Shown here: positions 1 through 5,223 of the stretch, one piece after another
How positions within the stretch are numbered: the stretch's first letter is position 1
How the letters are laid out: each line of letters opens with the position of its first letter
NCBI GenBank assembly: GCA_020854785.1
Contig: JAHFZE010000292.1
Coordinates: 1-5,610, forward strand
From: Methanomethylovorans sp.
GTDB lineage: Archaea > Halobacteriota > Methanosarcinia > Methanosarcinales > Methanosarcinaceae
DNA length: 5,610 nt
Reading direction: 5' to 3'
Notes under the pieces: generated by a model
Database searches by the model: none
Told to the model about the DNA's origin: nothing
Seen by the model: the letters and a program-made list of their open reading frames with translations, nothing else
Program-made: the position numbers and the translations under genes

Positions 1-951
1 CTTCAGATCTGCTATGACGGCTTCCTTACATTCAGTGATCGTCATATCTGCATATTTACCTGCGATCTTCGTCATACGGCCGTTCTTATCAATCGCCTTG
101 CGCAGGGGAAGTTTATGTTCCACCCACCAGCGTACATCCTGTTTGTCACCGAAGGTACAGATCATCACAACACCCGTACCAAACGCAGGATCGACAACAT
201 TATCTCCTATTACTGGTACTTCATGTCCGAATAGGGGAACCTTTACGTTGCTTCCTATATGAGCGTTGTAGCGTGCATCTTCAGGATTTATTGCAACTGC
301 CACACATGCTGCCATAAGTTCAGGCCTGGTGGTGGCGATCTTCAGTTTATCGAAATTAAGGAAATTAAGCTGCGTGCTCCTGCCTTCATATTCCACTTCA
401 GCAAAGGCAATGGCAGTTTCACATCTCGGGCACCAGTTCACCGGATGCTCGGACTGGTAGATCCTGCCCATATCATACATCCTGCGGAAAGAGCGCTGTG
501 TCTTGGAGTAGTATGCAGGTTCCATTGTAATGAACTCATTGCTCCAGTCCACGGAGAAACCCAAGTTCATCATCGTATCGCGCATTTTTGCAATGTTGCT
601 GGTTGTCAGTTCACGGCACATTCTCCTGAACTCTTCCCTGGGCACCTGGTTCTTTGTGATATTGTGTATATCTTCTACCTTTACTTCTGTGGGAAGTCCA
701 TGGCAGTCCCATCCCTGCGGGAACATCACGTTGTATCCGCACATGCGCTTGTAACGGGCAACAAAATCGATGTAGCACCAGTTAAGGGAGTTCCCTATAT
801 GGAAATTGCCAGTGGGGTAAGGTGGAGGTGTGTCGATGATGAACTGTGGTCTATTATTATCTTCCCAGTCGAAATGGTACATGGACATGTCCCATGCTTC
901 CTTCCACTTTGGTTCGACCTCATGAGGGATATATTCCTTTGGAACCGTCAT
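1..951 (-). CDS. valS: Valyl-tRNA synthetase, N-terminal part (gene runs off the left edge)
   Basis: Class I aminoacyl-tRNA synthetase that charges tRNA-Val with valine in the cytoplasm. The window holds 317 codons from the ATG at 951, open to the left edge. Visible in order: the Rossmann half with [14 protein letters not shown] (residues 41-54), where HIGN (51-54) is the HIGH-type ATP-binding signature; a [10 protein letters not shown] stretch (80-89); a CxxC knuckle in NWCPRC (172-177); and the start of the CP1 editing domain with TTRPE (207-211) and [12 protein letters not shown] (258-269). The last motif is in the form I associate with archaeal ValRS. The KMSKS loop and anticodon-binding domain would lie outside; the family is usually about 860-900 aa, so roughly two thirds is missing. 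The start is supported by GGAGAG at 957-962, five bases before the ATG, and by a TATA box further upstream. The gene is divergent from the DsrE-like gene. Identification is secure. Confidence 0.96.
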   Translation of the reverse strand, partial: MTVPKEYIPHEVEPKWKEAWDMSMYHFDWEDNNRPQFIIDTPPPYPTGNFHIGNSLNWCYIDFVARYKRMCGYNVMFPQGWDCHGLPTEVKVEDIHNITKNQVPREEFRRMCRELTTSNIAKMRDTMMNLGFSVDWSNEFITMEPAYYSKTQRSFRRMYDMGRIYQSEHPVNWCPRCETAIAFAEVEYEGRSTQLNFLNFDKLKIATTRPELMAACVAVAINPEDARYNAHIGSNVKVPLFGHEVPVIGDNVVDPAFGTGVVMICTFGDKQDVRWWVEHKLPLRKAIDKNGRMTKIAGKYADMTITECKEAVIADLK

Positions 952-1013
952 TGCAACTCTCCGATAAATATGATGTAGTGATTGTATAGTATCCGTAACA
1001 GTGGGTTTTTCAT

Positions 1014-1021
1014 TATTTAAA
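1014..1021 (-). promoter_or_regulatory. TATA box of valS
   Basis: On the minus strand this reads TTTAAATA inside a longer AT-rich run (ATATATTTAAATAAT). It lies 63-70 bases before the valS ATG, so initiation about 25 bases downstream gives a leader of roughly 40 nt containing the GGAGAG ribosome binding site. The run is nearly self-complementary, but the plus-strand genes have a better-placed TATA box of their own. Confidence 0.65.
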
Positions 1022-1094
1022 TATATCTGGTTGACGCAGCACCCTGATAATATGCTCTATATTCTGCACAGGGGGTCAGGAACACCGTTAATCC

Positions 1095-1102
1095 TTTATA
1101 TC
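1095..1102 (+). promoter_or_regulatory. TATA box of the DsrE-like / superoxide reductase unit
   Basis: TTTATATC, a standard archaeal TATA box. It predicts transcription start near 1125-1130 and a leader of about 30 nt that contains GGAGGAG (1144-1150), ahead of the ATG at 1156. No equally clear TATA box is visible in the 112-bp gap before the superoxide reductase gene, so this promoter may serve both genes. Confidence 0.65.
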
Positions 1103-1155
1103 AATCTGCTCAATTCCATCAGGGGTAGCCATTAGACTTTATCGGAGGAGACCAT

Positions 1156-1506
1156 ATGGGCAAAAAAATAGCTATTTTCGCTTTCAATGGTGAGCCTATG
1201 TGCTTTGCTCACGCACTGATGAATGCGATAGACATGAAAGAAAGAGGGCATGATGTAAAACTGATCATAGAGGGTTCGGCTACCAGGAACATATCCGACC
1301 TCATCGATCCCACTAAGCCATTTTCGAGCCTTTACATGAAAGTTAAGAAGGCAGGGCTTATGGACTGTGTGTGCAGGGCATGCGCTCAGAAGATGGATAG
1401 CCTTGAAAGTGCCAAAGAACAGGGGCTTCACCTGTGTGATGAAATGTTCGGGCATCCTAGTATGGCCAGGTATGCAGAGCAAGGATATGAGATCGTTGTA
1501 TTCTGA
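1156..1506 (+). CDS. DsrE-like family cytoplasmic protein, probable redox or sulfur-handling function
   Basis: A 116-aa soluble protein with the look of the DsrE/DsrF-like fold: an opening beta strand KKIAIFAF (3-10), an alternating alpha/beta pattern, a middle strand DVKLIIEGSA (33-42) and a closing strand YEIVVF (111-116). DsrE-type proteins usually carry a reactive cysteine in a loop before a helix. Here that area holds three, C71-x-C73-x2-C76, plus C94 and C16. There is no signal peptide or membrane segment. The start is well supported by GGAGGAG five bases before the ATG, and the length is typical of single-domain DsrE-like proteins. The superoxide reductase gene follows on the same strand after 112 bp, which suggests a role in redox defence or thiol/sulfur transfer, but no substrate can be read from the sequence. 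The family assignment is fairly sure, the function is not. Confidence 0.8.
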   Translation: MGKKIAIFAFNGEPMCFAHALMNAIDMKERGHDVKLIIEGSATRNISDLIDPTKPFSSLYMKVKKAGLMDCVCRACAQKMDSLESAKEQGLHLCDEMFGHPSMARYAEQGYEIVVF

Positions 1507-1618
1507 ATGGAGCGGATCTTTCATATTTGATAGGGATCTCTCTGTTCGCGTGTCCACAGCATCAGCAGGCAAGATACTAACAGAATAAAGATCAACAATA
1601 TAGATCAGAGGTGAAATA

Positions 1619-1969
1619 ATGCAATTTGGAGAAGTACTTAAAGGAAAAGAAGTAGAAGGTAAAGAGAAACATGTTCCGACCATAGAGGTCATAAGGGGTC
1701 ACGGTTCAACAGGTGCTGATTTTGTAAGGGTTGTTGTGGGTAAGGAAGTACCTCATCCTAACACAGTGGAACATCACATTGAATGGGTGGAGCTTTACGG
1801 CATCACAAAGGATGGGAAGACCATTGATCTTGGAAGGATGAACTTCGAGCCTGTGCACTCACAGCCAATAGCCAGTTTCCACATCAACAACATTGATAAT
1901 TTCAAGGCTTTCTGTGCTCTTGAATACTGCAATATACACGGTGTCTGGCAGAACTGCATCGAAGTTTAA
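1619..1969 (+). CDS. sor: Superoxide reductase, class II (neelaredoxin / desulfoferrodoxin iron-domain type)
   Basis: Reduces superoxide to hydrogen peroxide without making oxygen, the usual superoxide defence of anaerobes; cytoplasmic. The 116-aa product matches the one-iron class II type. The Fe(His)4(Cys) ligand set is complete when aligned by eye to the Pyrococcus furiosus enzyme: E16 and H18 in EKHVP (with the catalytic lysine K17), H46 and H52 in HPNTVEHH, and C104 and H107 in CNIHGVW. The N-terminal desulforedoxin Fe(Cys)4 domain of two-iron desulfoferrodoxins is absent, so electrons probably come from rubredoxin or a similar carrier not encoded here. The ATG at 1619 follows a strong ribosome binding site, GAGGTGA (1608-1614). 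It lies downstream of the DsrE-like gene, likely in one transcript, and is followed by a T6 tract. The identification is firm. Confidence 0.95.
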   Translation: MQFGEVLKGKEVEGKEKHVPTIEVIRGHGSTGADFVRVVVGKEVPHPNTVEHHIEWVELYGITKDGKTIDLGRMNFEPVHSQPIASFHINNIDNFKAFCALEYCNIHGVWQNCIEV

Positions 1970-1970
1970 C

Positions 1971-1976
1971 TTTTTT
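1971..1976 (+). terminator. T-tract terminator after superoxide reductase
   Basis: A run of six T begins two bases after the TAA stop. Archaeal RNA polymerase commonly terminates at such T tracts without a hairpin. The inverted repeat at 1986-2005 follows, so part of the signal may come from RNA folding. Confidence 0.5.
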
Positions 1977-1985
1977 CAGATCATT

Positions 1986-2005
1986 ATGGCCTCTTTGGAG
2001 GCCAT
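1986..2005. repeat. Perfect 8-bp inverted repeat between sor and the small membrane-peptide gene
   Basis: ATGGCCTC (1986-1993), loop TTTG, GAGGCCAT (1998-2005). As RNA it forms a stable GC-rich hairpin, which could stabilise the 3' end of the sor transcript. As DNA it is a symmetric site ending four bases before the TATA box at 2010-2017, where a regulator could interfere with TBP/TFB. The sequence alone cannot separate these roles. Confidence 0.7.
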
Positions 2006-2009
2006 GCTC

Positions 2010-2017
2010 TTTATATA
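2010..2017 (+). promoter_or_regulatory. TATA box of the small membrane-peptide gene
   Basis: TTTATATA, a strong archaeal TATA match lying in non-coding sequence. It predicts initiation near 2040 and a leader of about 25 nt that contains the AGGTGAT ribosome binding site. No annotated-size gene on the plus strand would use it, which is the main reason to take the short ORF downstream seriously. Confidence 0.6.
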
Positions 2018-2054
2018 CCTGTCCATGCTCATTGTAAGCTAAAGATAAGCAGAC

Positions 2055-2061
2055 AGGTGAT
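2055..2061 (+). promoter_or_regulatory. Shine-Dalgarno site deciding the start of the small ORF
   Basis: AGGTGAT is complementary over seven bases to the conserved AUCACCU near the 3' end of archaeal 16S rRNA. It ends four bases before a TTG (2066) and 13 bases before an in-frame ATG (2075), so TTG is the better-spaced start. Confidence 0.6.
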
Positions 2062-2065
2062 ACCT

Positions 2066-2164
2066 TTGTTTGCAATGTTCTTAAAAACGTTAATAGTGTT
2101 ACTATTGGCTATTATACTGGCAGCCCTCTTCGTAGAATATATATTTGCCTGTATGCAAAGTTAA
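2066..2164 (+). CDS. Putative 32-aa single-pass membrane peptide, undescribed
   Basis: A short ORF not recognisable as any known family. From the TTG at 2066 it encodes 32 residues and ends at TAA (2162-2164); from the ATG at 2075 it encodes 29. The peptide has a short N-terminus with one lysine (K7), an uninterrupted hydrophobic stretch of Leu, Ile, Val, Ala and Phe (about residues 8-23) long enough to cross a membrane, then E24, Y25 and C29 near the C-terminus. Support comes from ordered expression signals: TATA box 2010-2017, predicted start near 2040, AGGTGAT at 2055-2061, TTG four bases later. It follows the superoxide reductase gene and ends 10 bp from the ahbC stop on the other strand. 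It could assist a membrane complex, but nothing in the sequence names a partner. A chance hydrophobic ORF in AT-rich DNA remains possible. Confidence 0.55.
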   Translation: MFAMFLKTLIVLLLAIILAALFVEYIFACMQS

Positions 2165-2174
2165 AAGTGGCATT

Positions 2175-3377
2175 TCAACCTGTCCTTGAATAGCCTATTT
2201 CCTCGTCGGTGAGATAGCAGGCAGGATCATCAGCCCATACATTGTCGTACACAGCTTCAGCCCTGACCCGGAAATTAGCATTGCATACTTCCAGCCATTT
2301 GCACCTTGCGCACCTATCTGCATGTTGCCTTATCAGAGGCTTGCGGTCCTTAAGACCTGCCATCAGCTCATCGGTTGTATCTCTCCATATCTCGCTGAAC
2401 TTTCTTTCCCTTATATTTCCGAAAGTATAATGCCTCCAGAACTGGTCAGGATGTACCGACCCGTCCCATGAAACGCAACCTATGCCTATGCCGGTAGAGT
2501 TCCCTTGGTTCATCTGCAGCAGTGAATATACTTCTGCAGCTCTTTCTGGATCTTCTTCAAGGAGCTTAAGATAGATGTAAGGCCCATCACAGTGATTGTC
2601 AACGGTGAGCACTTCTACGGGTAATCCCTTATCGTGTAACTGTTTTGTCCTTTCCATTATCAGATCAACTACTTCCCGGCTCTCTTCAAGGCTAAGGTCT
2701 TCTTCTATCATATCTGACCCCCTCCCGGCATATACTAGGTGATAAAAGCATATACGGGGTATGTTCTCTTTTTCGATCAGATCGAATATGGCAGGGATAT
2801 CTTGCACATTGTGCTTATTGATGGTGAACCTTAAGCCGACCTTGATACCTTCGGACCTGCAGTTGCGCAGTCCATCAAGAGCAGCATCAAAAGCACCTAT
2901 AGATCCTCTGAACATATCATTCGTTTCTCTCGTCCCATCAAGTGAGATGCCCACGTAGGACAGACCTATCTCTTTCAATTTCTTTGCCATTTCTTTGTCG
3001 ATGAGTGTCCCATTCGTGGAGATGACAGCTCTTCTTCCTTTGGACCTGGCGTATGCGGCCAGCTCAGGCAGATCTTTGCGCATGAGGGGTTCCCCTCCTG
3101 AGAAGAGGATCACAGGAGAGCCAAAATCAGCAAGGTCATCTATGAGCGCCTTACCTTCCTCTGTAGTCAGTTCGTTCTTATAATCAATATCTCTGGAATG
3201 TGCATAACAGTGTGCACATTTTAAGTTGCAGCGCCTGGTCACGTTCCAGACGACAACTGGTTTTTTGTCTATAGAGAATTGCAAAAGATGAGATGGGAGT
3301 TTTTTAGAATCCCTGCCGTATCTTAGGGCATCTGATGGTTCCACAGTCCCACAATATAGTTTTGAAATACCTATCAT
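2175..3377 (-). CDS. ahbC: 12,18-didecarboxysiroheme deacetylase, radical SAM enzyme of siroheme-dependent heme synthesis
   Basis: AhbC removes the acetate side chains at C12 and C18 of didecarboxysiroheme, giving Fe-coproporphyrin III, which AhbD then turns into heme b. The 400-aa product has the radical SAM cluster motif C50-x3-C54-x2-C57 within TRRCNLKCAHCY, GGEP at 94-97, and a SPASM-like C-terminal cysteine set for an auxiliary iron-sulfur cluster: C301, C356-x2-C359-x5-C365 and C387. The MIGISKLYCGTVEPSDALRY opening and PVVVWNVTRRC resemble the NirJ/AhbC group rather than AhbD. A related NirJ-like protein of heme d1 synthesis is the alternative, but the methanogen-like setting favours AhbC. 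The ATG at 3377 is the only plausible start, since an in-frame TAG lies eight codons upstream; no clear Shine-Dalgarno precedes it. It sits 115 bp after hemD with its own TATA box. Heme b would serve cytochromes such as those of HdrDE. Confidence 0.85.
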   Translation of the reverse strand: MIGISKLYCGTVEPSDALRYGRDSKKLPSHLLQFSIDKKPVVVWNVTRRCNLKCAHCYAHSRDIDYKNELTTEEGKALIDDLADFGSPVILFSGGEPLMRKDLPELAAYARSKGRRAVISTNGTLIDKEMAKKLKEIGLSYVGISLDGTRETNDMFRGSIGAFDAALDGLRNCRSEGIKVGLRFTINKHNVQDIPAIFDLIEKENIPRICFYHLVYAGRGSDMIEEDLSLEESREVVDLIMERTKQLHDKGLPVEVLTVDNHCDGPYIYLKLLEEDPERAAEVYSLLQMNQGNSTGIGIGCVSWDGSVHPDQFWRHYTFGNIRERKFSEIWRDTTDELMAGLKDRKPLIRQHADRCARCKWLEVCNANFRVRAEAVYDNVWADDPACYLTDEEIGYSRTG

Positions 3378-3463
3378 GATAATCGTTCCGCTTAATAACT
3401 AGAATGAGGTACACAAATGCAGCCTTCAGGACTTTTCTCTGTTTTGTCCGAAATTTGCATGAG

Positions 3464-3475
3464 AAAAAGAAAAAA
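3464..3475 (-). terminator. Double T-tract terminator after hemD
   Basis: On the minus strand TTTTTTCTTTTT begins 17 bases after the hemD stop codon. Two closely spaced T runs are a typical intrinsic archaeal termination signal. The tract falls just downstream of the ahbC TATA box and before its predicted start, so terminator and promoter are interleaved. Confidence 0.5.
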
Positions 3476-3476
3476 T

Positions 3477-3484
3477 GATATAAA
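3477..3484 (-). promoter_or_regulatory. TATA box of ahbC
   Basis: TTTATATC on the minus strand, preceded by an A-rich stretch (GAAAAACC) that could act as a TFB recognition element. Initiation near 3453 would give a leader of about 75 nt, longer than for the other genes here. The leader has no strong ribosome binding site before the ATG at 3377. Confidence 0.55.
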
Positions 3485-3492
3485 TAGGTTTT

Positions 3493-4302
3493 TCAGGAAC
3501 ATGCAGAAAGCAGGTCCTTGATCTTCCTCAATATCTCTTCGAACGTATACTCTTCAGGTATCACGGAAACATTTACATTGTATCCACGCAACGTTTCTGC
3601 GGTAGGCAAGCCGATAGCTGCTACGATGGATCCATTGAGCACCTGCACGATCCTATCTCCGGCTTCCAGTTCTCTGGCAACCTCAAAGAAATTGTGCACC
3701 ATCATGGAACTGGTAAAGGCAAAAGCCGTGATCTTACCATCCAGAGCAGTCCTTATCAGGTCCTTCTGCTCCTCGCCATCCGGCCTAAAGAGGCCATAAA
3801 CTTTTGTTTCCAGCACATTTGCGCCACAGCGGGTAAGTCCCTCTGTAAGCACGGTAGAGCCAAAGACGCTGCGGGCCATGCTCACGTTCTTACCTTTGAC
3901 ATCCTTGCAAAGGTATTCTACCAGGCCCTTTGAACTGTACACTCCCGGCATCCCCATGACCTTGATACCCTTCTCTTCCAGAGCTTTCTTTGTAGTGGGT
4001 CCGATAGCTATTACATTCGTGTTGTTCAAAGCCTCTATGAACATGTCACGCATCACGTAAGGTATCTTCTTTAATGTAAAATCTAGTCCATTGGCACTTG
4101 TGAATATCACATAGTCGGCTTCTTTTTTTGCTATCTGCTCAAAAAAAGGTTTGAAGGAAGAATCCTGCATTCCCGCAAGCTCTATCATGGGCACAGCTAT
4201 AACATCAAATCCCATGGATACTGCAAGCTTCACAGATTCTTCTTTGTATACAGATGGCCTCATTATGGCCAAGACAGGTTCTTTTTTTTCAGCCATGTCC
4301 AT
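3493..4302 (-). CDS. hemD: Uroporphyrinogen-III synthase
   Basis: Closes and inverts ring D of hydroxymethylbilane to form uroporphyrinogen III, the root of heme, siroheme, cobalamin and F430; cytoplasmic. The 269-aa length is normal. HemD sequences diverge widely, but the expected landmarks are present in two similar half-domains: FTSANG (67-72), AIGPTT (99-104) and YSSKGL (122-127), then FTSSMMV (196-202) and AAIGLPTAETL (228-238) followed by the characteristic C-terminal YTFEEIL (252-258). The gene starts inside the cobA stop codon (TAATG, one-base overlap), so the two are translationally coupled. AGGAG at 4306-4310 lies only three bases from the ATG at 4302 but nine bases from a second ATG at 4296 (MAEKK...), so the true start may be two codons later. 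A T-rich terminator follows. Confidence 0.9.
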   Translation of the reverse strand: MDMAEKKEPVLAIMRPSVYKEESVKLAVSMGFDVIAVPMIELAGMQDSSFKPFFEQIAKKEADYVIFTSANGLDFTLKKIPYVMRDMFIEALNNTNVIAIGPTTKKALEEKGIKVMGMPGVYSSKGLVEYLCKDVKGKNVSMARSVFGSTVLTEGLTRCGANVLETKVYGLFRPDGEEQKDLIRTALDGKITAFAFTSSMMVHNFFEVARELEAGDRIVQVLNGSIVAAIGLPTAETLRGYNVNVSVIPEEYTFEEILRKIKDLLSACS

Positions 4303-5066
4303 TAACTCCTTTCCGGGATCTGTTCACCAAGTTCATCGTGCAATTTGACCACATCACCGATAATAGTGATAGCAGGCGCTTTTACCTTCCTTTCGTTCTT
4401 AAGGGCAACAATGCTCTCAAGAGTACCTACTGTTACTCTCTGGTCAGGACGGGTTCCCCTCTCTATTAGTGCTATCGGCGTGGATGGATCTTTACCGTAC
4501 TTCATAAGTTCATTTACATTACGTTCCAGCATCTTGACACCCATAAGGATAACTATAGTTCCCGGGAACTTTGCAAGCGTTCCCCAGTCCAGCCCGCTTT
4601 CTTCCTTTGTGGGGTCTTCATGACCGGTTATAAACGTAACCATAGAAGCATGATCTCTGTGTGTTACAGGGATGCCGGCATAGGCAGGTGCGGAAATGGC
4701 AGATGTTATACCAGGCACGATCTCAAAACCTATCCCTGCCTTTACTAGCTCCTGGCCCTCCTCTCCTCCTCTTCCGAATACGTAAGGGTCTCCACCCTTG
4801 AGGCGTACCACCATTTTACCTTCTTTTGCCTTCTCTACTATAACTTCATTGATCATGTCCTGAGATAATGTATGATCTCCGGCATATTTTCCTGCATCTA
4901 TCTTCTCGGCCTTTTGAGGAATAGAAGAGAGTATCGCTTCACCAGGAAGCTGGTCATATATGACCACATCTGCATTGTCGATGAGCCTTCTTGCCTTCAG
5001 AGTAAGCAGCTCGGGATCTCCCGGACCCGAACCTACAAGATATACTTTTCCATAGTTGTCGGTCAT
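4302..5066 (-). CDS. cobA: Uroporphyrinogen-III C-methyltransferase (SUMT)
   Basis: Transfers two methyl groups from S-adenosylmethionine to C2 and C7 of uroporphyrinogen III, forming precorrin-2, which feeds siroheme, cobalamin, F430 and, in this type of organism, heme. The 254-aa product is the usual single-domain size, without the CysG dehydrogenase/chelatase part. Motifs of the tetrapyrrole methylase fold: VGSGPGDPELLTLKA (11-25), VVRLKGGDPYVFGRGGEE (86-103), VPGITSA (117-123), GIPVTHR (131-137), TGH (147-149) and LMGV (174-177). The ATG at 5066 is chosen because homology begins with the VYLVGSGPG strand right after it; the frame extends to a TTG at 5159, but that would overrun the TATA box. 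The ribosome binding site is weak (AGGT about nine bases upstream). First gene of the cobA-hemD unit. Confidence 0.94.
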   Translation of the reverse strand: MTDNYGKVYLVGSGPGDPELLTLKARRLIDNADVVIYDQLPGEAILSSIPQKAEKIDAGKYAGDHTLSQDMINEVIVEKAKEGKMVVRLKGGDPYVFGRGGEEGQELVKAGIGFEIVPGITSAISAPAYAGIPVTHRDHASMVTFITGHEDPTKEESGLDWGTLAKFPGTIVILMGVKMLERNVNELMKYGKDPSTPIALIERGTRPDQRVTVGTLESIVALKNERKVKAPAITIIGDVVKLHDELGEQIPERS

Positions 5067-5110
5067 TATCGCAAAACCTGTCGTGTTTTCAAAAGATGAA
5101 GTGATAAAGT

Positions 5111-5118
5111 TATTTATA
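5111..5118 (-). promoter_or_regulatory. TATA box of the cobA-hemD unit
   Basis: TATAAATA on the minus strand. It predicts transcription start near 5087 and a leader of about 20 nt before the ATG at 5066. It directly abuts the palindrome at 5119-5135. Confidence 0.65.
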
Positions 5119-5135
5119 GGCATCGTTGAGATGCC
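5119..5135. promoter_or_regulatory. Perfect palindrome abutting the cobA TATA box, candidate operator
   Basis: GGCATC-N5-GATGCC, a 17-bp perfect dyad with 6-bp arms and a five-base spacer. On the minus strand its last base is directly followed by the TATA box, so it covers the TFB recognition element. A dimeric repressor bound here would block initiation; an activator is also possible. No known regulator site is recognised. It is upstream of the predicted transcription start, so it should act as DNA, not as a leader hairpin. Confidence 0.55.
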
Positions 5136-5149
5136 ACAAAACTGTCTAT

Positions 5150-5163
5150 AAAAAGACAAAAAA
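5150..5163 (-). terminator. Double T-tract terminator after the DUF1699 gene
   Basis: On the minus strand TTTTTTGTCTTTTT lies 60-73 bases after the DUF1699 stop codon and before the cobA promoter. Its two T runs resemble the signal after hemD and separate the DUF1699 transcript from cobA. Confidence 0.5.
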
Positions 5164-5223
5164 CCGTACTTACTGAAAATGGACTCACATCTAATATTCT
5201 TAACAGATCTGCCTCTAATAGAT

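Larger units (their letters stand above)
952..1155. other. Divergent intergenic region between valS and the DsrE-like gene
   Basis: This 204-bp region holds two outward-facing promoters: the valS TATA box at 1014-1021 (minus) and the DsrE-like gene's TATA box at 1095-1102 (plus). Between them is a dyad, AATAT-GCTCT-ATATT (1049-1063), followed by a G-rich patch near 1070-1080. I found no convincing ORF or RNA gene in it. The about 75 bp between the two TATA boxes is enough room for regulator binding. Confidence 0.6.

Noticed and set aside
259..978. A 239-codon plus-strand ORF
   Set aside because: It lies opposite valS, whose minus-strand translation carries clear class I synthetase motifs; the plus-strand product has no family features and no ribosome binding site.
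1042..1076. CCCTG ... CAGGG arms in the valS/DsrE-like gap
   Set aside because: Short five-base arms with a long spacer, expected by chance.
1367..1588. A 73-codon plus-strand ORF overlapping the end of the DsrE-like gene
   Set aside because: It is in another frame of a supported gene and lacks a ribosome binding site. The frame does cross into the spacer, so I checked whether it could be a frameshifted continuation, but the DsrE-like protein is full length with a proper final strand.
1132..1692. A 186-codon minus-strand ORF opposite the DsrE-like gene and sor
   Set aside because: It is antisense to two well-identified genes, spans their spacer, and its translation is low-complexity in character with no recognisable domain; it is a shadow.
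2175..3377. AhbD (heme synthase) as an alternative name for the radical SAM protein
   Set aside because: The N-terminal MIGISKLYCG opening and the PVVVWNVTRRC context match the NirJ/AhbC type as I recall it, not the AhbD type; a tree would settle it.
4672..4681. Perfect 10-bp palindrome ATGCCGGCAT
   Set aside because: It falls in cobA codons for the conserved GIPVTHR motif, so coding constraint explains it.
5143..5158. Inverted repeat TGTCT-N6-AGACA over the T tracts
   Set aside because: Five AT-rich pairs only, and it overlaps the T-tract terminator, which accounts for most of the sequence; too weak to report as a separate element.
5067..5159. Possible 31-residue N-terminal extension of CobA from a TTG
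   Set aside because: The extension would run through the TATA box and palindrome, has no family similarity, and the internal ATG at 5066 fits the family start.
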